Below are positions 43,264-51,000 of a stretch of DNA of 51,000 nt, in pieces. The number at the start of each line of letters is the position of its first letter. Position 1 is the stretch's first letter. The DNA is taken from NCBI GenBank assembly GCA_020853575.1, contig JADYYP010000052.1, positions 1 through 51,000 on the forward strand. The letters are read 5' to 3'. Made by a program: the position numbers and the translations under genes. The notes below the pieces were generated by a model. The model saw only the letters and a list, made by a program, of their open reading frames with translations. It searched no databases and was not told the DNA's origin. The DNA comes from Planctomycetota bacterium. GTDB taxonomy: Bacteria; Planctomycetota; UBA1135; GCA-002686595.

Positions 43264-44307
43264 ATGCCGCGTCCGCTGTGCTTGTTCACCGGCCAATGGG
43301 CCGATCTGCCGCTGGAGACTCTGGCCAAGAAGGCGAAGTCGTTCGGATACGACGGGTTGGAGCTCGCCTGTTGGGGCGACCACTTCGACGTGCAGCGCGC
43401 GCTGAAGGAGCGCGAGTACTGCAAGCGCCACTGGGAGCTGCTGTGCGACCACGGCTTGGCGAGTTTCGCGATCTCCAATCACCTCGTCGGCCAAGCGGTC
43501 GCCGATCGCATCGACGAGCGCCACAAGGCCATCCTCGCGCCTGCGATCTGGGGCGACGGCGACCCCGAAGGCGTCCGCAAGCGCGCGCAGAAGGAGATGA
43601 TCGACACCGGCAAGGCCGCGCGGAAGTTCTTCGATGCCGCGCCGCCGGCCGTCAAGGAGGTCTTGGGCCGCACGGGCAAGACGGTCGTGGTCGGCTTCAC
43701 CGGCAGTCCGATTTGGCACTTGATCTACTCCTTCCCACCCAACCTGCCCAAGCAGATCGACGAGGGCTTCCGCGAATTCGCCAGGCGCTGGAAGCCGATC
43801 CTCGATGCCTACGACAAGCTCGACGTGAGCTTCGCGCTCGAGGTGCATCCGACCGAGATCGCCTTCGACCTGCCGAGCACGCGCCGCGCGCTAGCCGCGC
43901 TCGACCAGCATCCGCGCTTCGGATTCAACTTCGACCCGAGTCACTTCGGCTACCAAGGCGTCGACTACTGCGCGTTCCTGCGCGAGTTCTCGGGCCGAGT
44001 CTGGAACGTGCACGTCAAGGACGTGTGGTGGAGCGAGCGCGCGACGGCCGCCGGAGTGTTCGGCGGTCACACCGATTTCGGCAGCGACGGGCGCTTCTGG
44101 GATTTCCGTTCACCCGGTCGCGGGCGCATAGAGTTCGAAGCCATCGTGCGGCTGCTCAACCTCGCTGGCTACCAGGGGCCACTGACGGTGGAGTGGGAAG
44201 ACATGCTGATGGACCGCGAGGCCGGAGCGAGCGAGGCCGCGGCGTTCGTGCGCAAGCTCGACTTCCCGCGCTCGAACGTGGCCTTCGACGCTGCCTTCGC
44301 CAAGTAG
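43264..44307 (+). CDS. sugar phosphate isomerase/epimerase (xylose-isomerase-like TIM barrel)
   Basis: 347 residues. AP-endonuclease-2/xylose-isomerase fold: GYDGLELACWGDHFD near the N-terminus, VSFALEVHPTEIAFD, FGFNFDPSHFGYQGVD (metal-binding D-x-x-H), VWNVHVKDVWW, and GPLTVEWEDMLMD (the last Glu ligand). The metal site appears complete. The exact sugar is unknown; with the Gfo/Idh neighbour, inositol- or keto-sugar turnover is a reasonable guess. AGGAG lies before the ATG. It is followed 13 bases later by a small exported protein gene of apparently different function. Confidence 0.92.
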   Translation: MPRPLCLFTGQWADLPLETLAKKAKSFGYDGLELACWGDHFDVQRALKEREYCKRHWELLCDHGLASFAISNHLVGQAVADRIDERHKAILAPAIWGDGDPEGVRKRAQKEMIDTGKAARKFFDAAPPAVKEVLGRTGKTVVVGFTGSPIWHLIYSFPPNLPKQIDEGFREFARRWKPILDAYDKLDVSFALEVHPTEIAFDLPSTRRALAALDQHPRFGFNFDPSHFGYQGVDYCAFLREFSGRVWNVHVKDVWWSERATAAGVFGGHTDFGSDGRFWDFRSPGRGRIEFEAIVRLLNLAGYQGPLTVEWEDMLMDREAGASEAAAFVRKLDFPRSNVAFDAAFAK

Positions 44308-44320
44308 TGTTCACGCGGAC

Positions 44321-45040
44321 ATGCGCCTCCGTGTCGCACTCGTCGCCCCTGTCGTCGTCGCCTGCTTGGCGGCGGCTACGCAGGCTCCGAAGCGCCCGCG
44401 CGATCCGTGGGTTTTTCGCGGGCGCGTGGATGACATCGAGCGCGCGGTCACGGTCGCTCTGCACGCGGAACTGTGGATCGCATACGACTCCACCACGTGC
44501 GCCTTGCGCCGCGCATGGAATGGACGTGATGGGGGTGCCTCACAGGCCGCGGCCGACGGAGCGCGCTTGCTCGACGGCTCGGAGGGCGGAACGTGGTGGG
44601 TGTTGCGCGACGGGGTCGCGCGCTCGCCCAGCGTCGTGTGGCGCGGCTACGCCTTTCGCGGCCAGCAGGTGACGCTGCGCTACGAGCTGGTGCTCGACGA
44701 CGTGCATATCGCGATCGAGGAGACACCGGAGCTGGTGCGCCCCACGGATCTGGCGGACGATCCGGCCTCGATTGCGCCGTGGGTTTCGCGCGACATGCTC
44801 GGACTGAGGCGCACGTTTCGCGCCAGCGGAATCCCCGCCGGCGCGAGCGTCTCGCTCGCACTGCACGACGAGGTGCGTGGCAACGTGATCTCGCAGGACT
44901 TGCTCGACCCGTTCGAGCTCAGCGACGAGCGGAGCGGTCGCCGAGCGCTGCGCGCGCGCTTGCCGTTGCGCGGCGCGGAGGCCTGGGGCGAGCTGATCTA
45001 CTTCTTCGACGCGCGCGCCGCGTCGCGCGCTCGGCGATGA
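44321..45040 (+). CDS. exported protein resembling a PVC surface-protein module
   Basis: 239 residues with a signal peptide (about 1-20). Residues 35-75 read RAVTVALHAELWIAYDSTTC then ALRRAWNG, a module I associate with large PVC-group (planctomycete/verrucomicrobial) proteins that combine it with PA14, propeller and cytochrome domains. The rest is beta-rich. The stop overlaps the start of the 802-residue gene by four bases (ATGA). Together the two look like one modular protein split in two. No CxxCH heme motif is present in either. Confidence 0.65.
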   Translation: MRLRVALVAPVVVACLAAATQAPKRPRDPWVFRGRVDDIERAVTVALHAELWIAYDSTTCALRRAWNGRDGGASQAAADGARLLDGSEGGTWWVLRDGVARSPSVVWRGYAFRGQQVTLRYELVLDDVHIAIEETPELVRPTDLADDPASIAPWVSRDMLGLRRTFRASGIPAGASVSLALHDEVRGNVISQDLLDPFELSDERSGRRALRARLPLRGAEAWGELIYFFDARAASRARR

Positions 45041-47445
45041 AGCTGCGCCAGCGAGTTTGGGCGGCGCTGATCTCGAGCGCGCTCGCGTGCCGCGGCCCCG
45101 AAGCTCCCTCCGGCGGTCCTGTCGCTCCGGATGCCGTTTCCCAGCGAACGACCGCGGTGCCCGAGCCGCTCCCGCCAGCCCCTGCGACAGTGGCGGAGCG
45201 CGCGCGAGAGCCGTCCACCAGCTCACCGCTCGCGCAACGCCGCCGCGGCGCCGCGGTGCACGTTTGGAGCGCCCCCGGTTGGAACGCGGAGACCTCGCGC
45301 ATCTGGCCGCAGTCCGATCCCCAGTACTCCGGCGACGTGGCGCGTTGGGCGCTCGACGCGGCGCGCGGCGATTTCGGGCCCCGCTCGCGCAACGCGGTGG
45401 CGCGCGTCGAGGGCGTGCTCGACGTCGACGAGCTCGGAGCAATCACCCTGAGTGTTCGCGGCGGACCGTCGACTCGCCTCTACGTCGATGGAGTTCTCGT
45501 CGCGCGAGGACCAGAGTCCTCGAGCGCGCTCACGCTCGCGGTCGGGGCGCACGAGGTGGTCTGCGAGCACGAGACGTCGAGCGCACTGACCGTGAGCGTG
45601 CGGCGCGCCGCTTCCGCGGAGTTCACGGTGCTCGAGACGCGCCTGGCCATCGGTCCTCGACTTCCGGCGCGCACTCCGGCGAGTGCCAGTCCTGTCGCCG
45701 AGATCCCGACTCCGCGCCAGGCGCCCCTCGACGCGACGGCCTCGGACATGTGGCCGGGATGGTCGCGCTCGGATCTCGTGTTGCCGCCTCGTCCGGGCTC
45801 CACCGGGGCGATCACCACGGCCCTGTGGGCGGGCGAGGCGCTCGTCGTGGGCACCGGAAGCGAGGTCTGGACGCTGACCTTCGACCCGCCGCGCGCCGCG
45901 CGGCTCGGCGCCGGTTTCGACGGCGTGCTGGGACTCGCGCGCGTCGCGCAGCGGCTCTTCGTATTGCAGCGCTCGGAGCTGACCGAACTGGTCGACTCGG
46001 ACGGCGACGGACGCGCCGACGAGTATCGCTGCGTGTGGAGCGTGCCGCAGCCCGAAGGGCAGGTCTCGTTCCAAGCGCACGCCCTGGCGGCCAGCGAGTC
46101 CGCATTGCTCGTCGACTTGCGCGCGGATCCCGCGACGCAACGACTCGTCGCCATCGACGCCAAGTCGGGCGACGCGCATACGCTGCGCCTCACGCTGGAC
46201 GAGCCTTCGGAGGTGGCCACGGCGGACGAGCGCGTGTTGGCCGCGACCGACTGCGAGTTGCGCGTGTTCGATTCCAGCGGTGGACGGTTGGGCGGTGTCG
46301 CCCTCCCGGACCTCGTGCGCGACGGAGCCTTCGCCGCGCCCGTTCGCCTGCCGAGCGGCCCGCATCAGGGCCAGTGGCTGGTGCTCGAGCGCACACGCGG
46401 CGTTCTGGTTCGCGTCGCCGTGCAGATGGAGCAGGGAGCCGTGCACGGGAGCTCGGTCGTCTTCGCGCAGCCGCACAGCGGTCTCGCGCGTGCGAGCGCA
46501 CTGGTGGCGAGCGCGGAGCGCGGCCTGTTGGTGCTGGGCGCGCCCGGAGGGGGTGGCACTCGCGCATCGCTGGCGCGCTTGCAGTTCGACCCACAGCGCG
46601 TGTTCGAGGTGGGCGCCGTGCGCTCTGCTCCCGGCACGCTCACGCTCGAGTTCTCCGAGCCGTTGTCGCGGCGCGTGGGGTTCGACCCGGATCAATTCCC
46701 GCTGGAACTGCGCACACCTCGGGGAACCAGACGTGTGCGCGCCAGTGCGAGCACGCCCGCGTCCGACCGCCGCAGCGTGCAGCTCGATGTCCCCGAGCTC
46801 GTCGCCGGCGTCGTCGTCGTGCAGTGCGGCGAGGGCCTGCGCTCGGAGCGCGGCGCCACACCGTGGGCGCGAGCTGTTTGGCACAGCGTGTCGCCCGCCG
46901 CGCTGCGCGAGTCCGACTCGAACGGTGCGGCGGCGGCCGCGCTGTCGATCGAGCCCTTCGGCGTGCGGGAGGCGGGCCCAGTGCGCGTGTTCGACGACGA
47001 GCTGCTGCCCGCGGGTTGGAGTCGTGACGCCAACGGAATGCACGCCGCTCGGGACGCGCGGGTGCTCGTCGGACGCGCGTTGCCGGACCAGTTCGAGCTG
47101 AGCTTCGAGTGGTGGTTGCCGGCGGGCGGAGGAGCCTCGCTGAGCTACGGCGCAGGCTTCGAGTTTTCGCTGTGCGACGAGGACGCGACGCTCGATGGCC
47201 GCGATCCCCTGCGTCTGACGGGCGCGCTGCGCGACTGCAGCGCGCCTCGCGTTCGCGCGAGTGCGGCGCCCGGCGAGTGGAATCGCGCCCGGATCGTCGT
47301 CGCCGGCGGGCGCGTCGAGCACTGGCTCAACGGCAGCTTGGTCTTCGAAGGCCCGAGTCCGCCGAGCCCGGGCACCCTCGAGGTGCTCGCACGCGGCACT
47401 GGACTGTCACTGCGTTCCGTCAGCCTGCGCTCGCTCGAAAACTGA
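45037..47445 (+). CDS. exported PA14 / propeller / DUF1080-type modular protein
   Basis: 802 residues. Signal or lipoprotein signal at 1-18 (ALISSALACRG, weak lipobox). Residues 75-205 look PA14-like (LYVDGVLVARG...VGAHEVVCEHE). Residues 235-560 are propeller-like with the PVC pattern SEVWTLTFDPP and LVDSDGDGRADEYRCVW. The C-terminal 130 residues match the DUF1080 (3-keto-disaccharide hydrolase / family 16-like) jelly roll: FELSFEWWLPAGG..., WNRARIVVAGGRVEHWLNG. Homologues often carry a c-type cytochrome; this one does not. It is the end of the operon starting at 44321. Confidence 0.75.
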   Translation: MKLRQRVWAALISSALACRGPEAPSGGPVAPDAVSQRTTAVPEPLPPAPATVAERAREPSTSSPLAQRRRGAAVHVWSAPGWNAETSRIWPQSDPQYSGDVARWALDAARGDFGPRSRNAVARVEGVLDVDELGAITLSVRGGPSTRLYVDGVLVARGPESSSALTLAVGAHEVVCEHETSSALTVSVRRAASAEFTVLETRLAIGPRLPARTPASASPVAEIPTPRQAPLDATASDMWPGWSRSDLVLPPRPGSTGAITTALWAGEALVVGTGSEVWTLTFDPPRAARLGAGFDGVLGLARVAQRLFVLQRSELTELVDSDGDGRADEYRCVWSVPQPEGQVSFQAHALAASESALLVDLRADPATQRLVAIDAKSGDAHTLRLTLDEPSEVATADERVLAATDCELRVFDSSGGRLGGVALPDLVRDGAFAAPVRLPSGPHQGQWLVLERTRGVLVRVAVQMEQGAVHGSSVVFAQPHSGLARASALVASAERGLLVLGAPGGGGTRASLARLQFDPQRVFEVGAVRSAPGTLTLEFSEPLSRRVGFDPDQFPLELRTPRGTRRVRASASTPASDRRSVQLDVPELVAGVVVVQCGEGLRSERGATPWARAVWHSVSPAALRESDSNGAAAAALSIEPFGVREAGPVRVFDDELLPAGWSRDANGMHAARDARVLVGRALPDQFELSFEWWLPAGGGASLSYGAGFEFSLCDEDATLDGRDPLRLTGALRDCSAPRVRASAAPGEWNRARIVVAGGRVEHWLNGSLVFEGPSPPSPGTLEVLARGTGLSLRSVSLRSLEN

Positions 47446-47669
47446 GCCCGCGCTCCCGGAGGGCGGCGCGACCGCGGTCCGCGCGCGCTTTCGGCGTGTT
47501 TTTTGGCGTGACGGACGGCGTCGGTCGCGGATGGAACTTGCACGCAGCAGGGAAACTCCTTCGTCACGCCCGCACCCGACTTGCGCTCCCTCTTGCTCGC
47601 GCAGTTCGGTCCCGCGTGGCGGGCGGCTTGGAGCCGCCCCGCGCGGATCCGAGAGCCCCCGTACACGCC
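47446..47669. other. 224-base intergenic region with a T6 run
   Basis: Between the 802-residue protein gene and the first tandem propeller protein gene. A GC-rich, partly palindromic stretch (around ACCGCGGT, 47471-47478) is followed by T6 at 47499-47504, which may be a weak terminator. Nothing else is recognised. Confidence 0.4.
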
Positions 47670-49193
47670 ATGATCTTCCGCACCTTGATCGCGCTCAGTT
47701 GCGCCCATGTCGCCGCGGCGCAGCTGCCCGACGCAGGCGCCGATCTGCAGGCGCCCTGGCCGGGCGCCGTGCAACTGCACGGGTCCGTGCTCGGCGCCTC
47801 GACCCTCGAGTGGTTCTCCGCCGACGGAAACAACGCGAGCGAGGACATGCTCGTGCGCTATGTCGATGGAGTCGGCACGAGCGCGGTGGGCACGCTCAGG
47901 ACGAGCACAGGGACGGCCTTGGGCTGGCCCGCGGACATCGTCGAGATCGCCGGTCAGTGGTGGGGCGTCGACGTCGGTCTGCGCCGGCTGTACACGCTCG
48001 ACCGAGCCACCGCAGTGTGCACGCTCGTCGGCTCGAGCGCGTTCTCGTCGCAGTATGCGAGTGTCAACTCGCTGGCCTATGACGCCGCCGGCGATCGACT
48101 GTTCGCGATCGACACGGCGAAGAAGCAGCTGCTGCGCTTCAACCGCTCGACGGGTCAGGTCAGCACCGTGGGCGTCAACTCGCTCGCGGGCTACCCGTTG
48201 ATCCGCTCGCTCGCCTTCGACGACAAGAGCGGCGTGCTGCTGGCTGCGGACTCCTCGACCAACTGGCTGTTGGCGGTCGATCCGAACAACGGGGCGGTCA
48301 CGCCGCTGGTGGTGCTCGCCCCGGACGCCTCCCAGCGCGTCGAGGAACTCGAGTTCTTCGGCGGCGAGCTGTACGCGTCGCGGGCCCAAATCTCCAACGG
48401 GGTGCTGGTTTCTGGCCAGCTTGCGCGCGTCGATCGCGCGACTGGACAGTACGAGTCGGTCGGTGGGGTGTTGCTCGACTGCTCGCCCCACGCCTTGCGC
48501 ATCGAGTCCGTTCCGGAGCGGGTGTCGTGGAGTCTGGTGCAAGGCCCGGGGTCCGCGAGCTTCGCCGATCCGTCCGCGTTGGACACGAGCGTGACGTTCT
48601 CCGCGGCGGGCGTGTACCAGCTGGAGCTGAGCGTGACCACGACGCAGGGAGTTTCGAGCGACACGCTGCTGGTGGTCGCCGACGGTTGTCCCTGGGATCC
48701 GCTCGAGATCGACCCGTCCCGTTGTCACTCGAACGGCACACCGTTTTGCTTCGGCGATGGAAGCGGCACGGCGTGCCCGTGCGGCAATGCGGGGAGCTCC
48801 GACGCGGGCTGCCGCAACTCGACCGGCGTCGGCGCGCGGCTGGTCAACGTCGGCGGGACGAGCGCGAGCTTGGACGACGCGTGGTTGGTGGTCGAGCATC
48901 TGCCGCTCGGCAAGAGCGGCCTGGTGTTCATGGGCTCGAGCACCAAGAACGCCGGCGCAGGCGTGGCCTTCAAGGACGGGTTGCGTTGCGTGGCCGGGCA
49001 GCAGAAGCGCTTTCCGGTGCAGTCCTCGGGAAGCGCGGGCACGTTCCAGCAGGGCGAGCTGATCGCCCGTTCGGCCGGGCTGATCGGGTCGGGCAGCACC
49101 TGGTACTTCCAGGCCTGGTACCGGGACGACGCCAGCGTCTGTGGCAAGCAGAGCAACTTCTCGAGCGGCCTGGCGATCACGTTCCAACCGTGA
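47670..49193 (+). CDS. secreted propeller-like protein with planctomycete C-terminal domain (paralogue A)
   Basis: 507 residues, signal peptide 1-18 (...CAHVAAAQ). Residues 20-280 contain propeller-like strands: LRRLYTLDRATAVCTLVGSS, SLAYDAAGDRLFAIDTAKKQ, SLAFDDKSGVLLAADSSTNW, LARVDRATGQYESVGGV. A PKD-like/Ig-like segment follows (GVYQLELSVTTTQG). After CFGDGSGTACPCGNAG comes the C-terminal module ending TWYFQAWYRD...NFSSGLAITFQP. The first 330 residues are closely similar to the next gene, so the two are a tandem duplication with different C-terminal halves. It should be secreted; the ligand is unknown. Confidence 0.85.
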   Translation: MIFRTLIALSCAHVAAAQLPDAGADLQAPWPGAVQLHGSVLGASTLEWFSADGNNASEDMLVRYVDGVGTSAVGTLRTSTGTALGWPADIVEIAGQWWGVDVGLRRLYTLDRATAVCTLVGSSAFSSQYASVNSLAYDAAGDRLFAIDTAKKQLLRFNRSTGQVSTVGVNSLAGYPLIRSLAFDDKSGVLLAADSSTNWLLAVDPNNGAVTPLVVLAPDASQRVEELEFFGGELYASRAQISNGVLVSGQLARVDRATGQYESVGGVLLDCSPHALRIESVPERVSWSLVQGPGSASFADPSALDTSVTFSAAGVYQLELSVTTTQGVSSDTLLVVADGCPWDPLEIDPSRCHSNGTPFCFGDGSGTACPCGNAGSSDAGCRNSTGVGARLVNVGGTSASLDDAWLVVEHLPLGKSGLVFMGSSTKNAGAGVAFKDGLRCVAGQQKRFPVQSSGSAGTFQQGELIARSAGLIGSGSTWYFQAWYRDDASVCGKQSNFSSGLAITFQP

Positions 49194-49236
49194 AGCAAAT
49201 TCGCGGCGCGCCGCGCGCCGTCGCCCGCCGATGGCA

Positions 49237-49259
49237 CGTTGCTGCAGCGCGTTTTTTTT
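49237..49259 (+). terminator. probable intrinsic terminator after paralogue A
   Basis: CGTTG (49237-49241) pairs with CAGCG (49245-49249) around a CTG loop, followed by CG and T8 (49252-49259). The stem is short with one G-U pair, but the T8 run is the longest in the window. It sits between the two tandem paralogues. Confidence 0.6.
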
Positions 49260-49314
49260 GACTCCGCTGTCCAGTGGGCCAGATGCGCTATCCTTTTCTA
49301 CGAAATCGCATCCC

Positions 49315-51000
49315 ATGAAGGCCCTGCTCGCCCTCGCCGCCCTTGCCGCGGCCGCTGCCCCGCTCTACGCCCAGGTCGCCGCCGACGCCGGTTCCGATCT
49401 CGCGGTCGACTATCCCAACCCGGTCGCGCTCGACGGCGACATCGTCAATGGCACACCGCTGGAGTGGTGGACAGCTGACGGCAACAACACGACCGAGGAC
49501 ATGTTCCTCAAGTGGGTCGAGGGCACCGGACTCAACGCGGTGGGGTTGATCCGCACGGCTGGCGGCACGACGCTCGGGTGGCCGTCGGACTTGGTCAAGG
49601 TCGGGAGCACGTACTACGGCACCGACGTCGGGTTGCGCCGGCTCTACACGCTCGACCCCAACACCGCGACGGCGACTTTGATCGGCTCGTCGGCCTGGTC
49701 GGCGACGTGGAACGCGGTGACCTCACTGGCGTACGACGCGACCAATGACCGGCTGTTCGCGGTCGACTTCGGCAAGCGCCAGTTGTTGCGGATCAACCGT
49801 ACAACCGGAGCGACGACGGCGGTCGGGAGCCAGACGCTCAACGGCTACACCTCGGTCAAGTCGCTGGCCTACGACCCCGCCATCGACCGCTTGCTCGCCG
49901 TCGACAATGCGACGCACTGGCTGCTGAGCATCCATCCGACCACCGGTGTGGTGACGCCGCTGGTGGTGACGACGCCCGTGCCGAATCTGTCGATCGAGGA
50001 GCTCGATCTGTTCGGCGGCCAGCTCTACGCCTCGTACGCCACGCTCTCCAACGGCAATCTGATCTACACCCAGCTCGCGCGCTTGGATCGCTCCACGGGC
50101 ACGTACGAGATGCTGGGCTCGGTGGTACCGGATTGCTCGGCTCACGTGTGCCACGTCGTCAGCCTGCCCGAGCCGGTCCAGTGGACGCAGCTCGACGGCC
50201 CGGGCGTGGCGAGTTTCGCGAACGCGGCCGAGCTCGACACGTCGGTCAGCTTCACCGAGCCCGGCGTGTACACGCTCGAATTGGCGGTGTTCGCGCAGAG
50301 TGGCACGGTGTACGACACGGTCGTCGTCACGGTCGACGGCTGTCCGAGCGATCCCGCCAAGCTGGTGCCCGGCATTTGCGGCTGCGGCGTCGCGGACATC
50401 GACAGCGACAGCGACGGGACGTTCGATTGCTTCGACGGTTGTCCCTCCGACCCGCTCAAGGTCTCGGCCGGCACGTGCGGCTGCGGAGTTGCCGATACCG
50501 ACAGCGACGGCGACGGGACGGCGGACTGCAACGACTTGTGCGCCAGCGACCCGAACAAGATCGCGCCGGGAGCCTGCGGCTGCGGGGTGCCGGAGACCGA
50601 CGGTGATGGCGATTCAACGCCCGATTGCATCGACGGTTGCCCGAGCGACCCGCTCAAGATCGAGGCCGGCACGTGCGGCTGCGGCGTGGCCGACACCGAC
50701 AGCGACGGCGACGGCACGGCGGACTGCAACGATCTGTGCGCGAACGACCCGAACAAGCTCGCGCCGGGTGTGTGCGGCTGCGGCACTGCGGACACGGACA
50801 CGGACGGCGACGGGACGCTCGATTGCATCGACGGTTGCCCGACCGACCCGCTCAAGATCGCGGCCGGCACGTGCGGCTGCGGCGTCGCGGATACCGACAG
50901 CGACGGCGACGGAACGGCGGACTGCAACGATCTGTGCGCGAACGACCCGAACAAGCTCGCGCCGGGTGTGTGCGGCTGCGGCACTGCGGACACGGACACG
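49315..51000 (+). CDS. secreted propeller-like protein with calcium-loop repeats (paralogue B), 3' end outside window
   Basis: At least 562 codons, open to the window edge. Signal peptide 1-19 (KALLALAALAAAAAPLYAQ). Residues 20-340 parallel the preceding gene (LRRLYTLDPNTATATLIGSS, SLAYDATNDRLFAVDFGKRQ, LARLDRSTGTYEMLGSV). From about residue 345 a 33-residue unit repeats at least six times: CGCG, then VADTDSDGDGTADCND, then CxxDPxKxxxG. The D-x-D-x-D-G loops are thrombospondin-type-3/dockerin-like and should bind calcium; the Cys pairs should form disulfides. In homologues such regions are extended stalks. The real C-terminus cannot be seen. Confidence 0.85.
   Translation, partial: MKALLALAALAAAAAPLYAQVAADAGSDLAVDYPNPVALDGDIVNGTPLEWWTADGNNTTEDMFLKWVEGTGLNAVGLIRTAGGTTLGWPSDLVKVGSTYYGTDVGLRRLYTLDPNTATATLIGSSAWSATWNAVTSLAYDATNDRLFAVDFGKRQLLRINRTTGATTAVGSQTLNGYTSVKSLAYDPAIDRLLAVDNATHWLLSIHPTTGVVTPLVVTTPVPNLSIEELDLFGGQLYASYATLSNGNLIYTQLARLDRSTGTYEMLGSVVPDCSAHVCHVVSLPEPVQWTQLDGPGVASFANAAELDTSVSFTEPGVYTLELAVFAQSGTVYDTVVVTVDGCPSDPAKLVPGICGCGVADIDSDSDGTFDCFDGCPSDPLKVSAGTCGCGVADTDSDGDGTADCNDLCASDPNKIAPGACGCGVPETDGDGDSTPDCIDGCPSDPLKIEAGTCGCGVADTDSDGDGTADCNDLCANDPNKLAPGVCGCGTADTDTDGDGTLDCIDGCPTDPLKIAAGTCGCGVADTDSDGDGTADCNDLCANDPNKLAPGVCGCGTADTDT
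50377..51000 (+). repeat. 99-bp tandem repeats with a 198-bp higher-order period
   Basis: Units begin (at the codons for Cys-Gly-Cys-Gly) at 50377, 50476, 50575, 50674, 50773, 50872 and 50971, exactly 99 bases apart, and continue past the window. Alternate units are most alike: the stretch from 50674 to 50802 is nearly repeated from 50872 to 51000, so duplication has moved in pairs of 198 bases. Confidence 0.9.

Overview
The window looks like chromosomal DNA of a planctomycete (Planctomycetota), probably from one of the deep marine/freshwater lineages whose genomes are full of large secreted proteins. This is inference from content, since no rRNA or marker gene is present. The support is: very GC-rich sequence; several exported proteins ending in the planctomycete-type C-terminal beta-sandwich (a 'YFQ.W..D...L...L.I' ending); SBBP, MORN, BNR and carboxypeptidase-regulatory repeat proteins; a sulfatase-like protein; a DUF1080-type protein with a PVC-style propeller; and an ECF sigma factor. 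I see no tRNA, rRNA, CRISPR array, integrase or transposase. No stretch of more than 300 bases lacks a gene.

Layout. 0.1-3.2 kb: secreted trypsin-like protease, ECF sigma factor, GNAT acetyltransferase. 3.3-7.6 kb: MORN-repeat exported protein, exported protein of unknown function, Hsp90 (htpG). 7.6-10.2 kb (minus): DUF2961/GH172-like protein coupled to a tandem universal stress protein. 10.4-13.2 kb: threonine synthase overlapping an SGNH-fold protein that has lost its catalytic residues. 13.3-18.2 kb: a five-gene operon for a Tat-exported molybdenum hydroxylase (Fe-S, Mo, FAD) plus two cysteine-rich proteins. 18.4-21.4 kb (minus): thiD coupled to an alpha-galactosidase-like protein. 21.6-25.1 kb: 1-Cys/AhpE-type peroxiredoxin and a 967-residue surface protein. 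25.2-28.8 kb (minus): YceI, then a tightly overlapped operon of a Tat-exported PLP enzyme, an exported RidA lipoprotein and a glycosyltransferase. 28.9-31.3 kb: SBBP propeller protein. 31.3-32.3 kb (minus): glutamine amidotransferase (TrpG/PabA type) coupled to a one-TM protein. 32.4-35.9 kb: coiled-coil lipoprotein, HtrA protease, GT-C membrane protein. 35.9-38.7 kb (minus): MoaD/ThiS-like protein coupled to a BNR propeller protein, then a sulfatase-like lipoprotein. 38.7-40.5 kb: NAD(P)HX epimerase and a thioredoxin-like protein with an in-frame TGA. 40.6-42.0 kb (minus): beta-helix protein. 42.1-47.4 kb: Gfo/Idh/MocA oxidoreductase with a sugar isomerase, then a split PVC-type surface protein pair. 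47.7-51.0 kb: two tandem paralogous propeller-like secreted proteins; the second runs into 99-bp calcium-loop repeats and off the window.

The strongest discovery is at 39,526-40,518. An exported thioredoxin-fold protein has TGA exactly where the first cysteine of the CxxC active site belongs. Coding continues in frame for 263 codons, and a compact hairpin with a bulged U and a G-rich, U-containing apical loop follows immediately. This is best read as a selenoprotein (Sec-Gly-Ser-Cys) with a bacterial SECIS element. Second-tier leads are the exported PLP-enzyme/RidA pair, the SGNH pseudoenzyme fused by overlap to threonine synthase, the MoaD-like/BNR pair, and the Mo-hydroxylase operon with two uncharacterised Cys-rich partners.

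Gene coupling is dense: at least eight junctions use ATGA, GTGA or TGATG overlaps. Most genes otherwise sit in short, functionally mixed operons.
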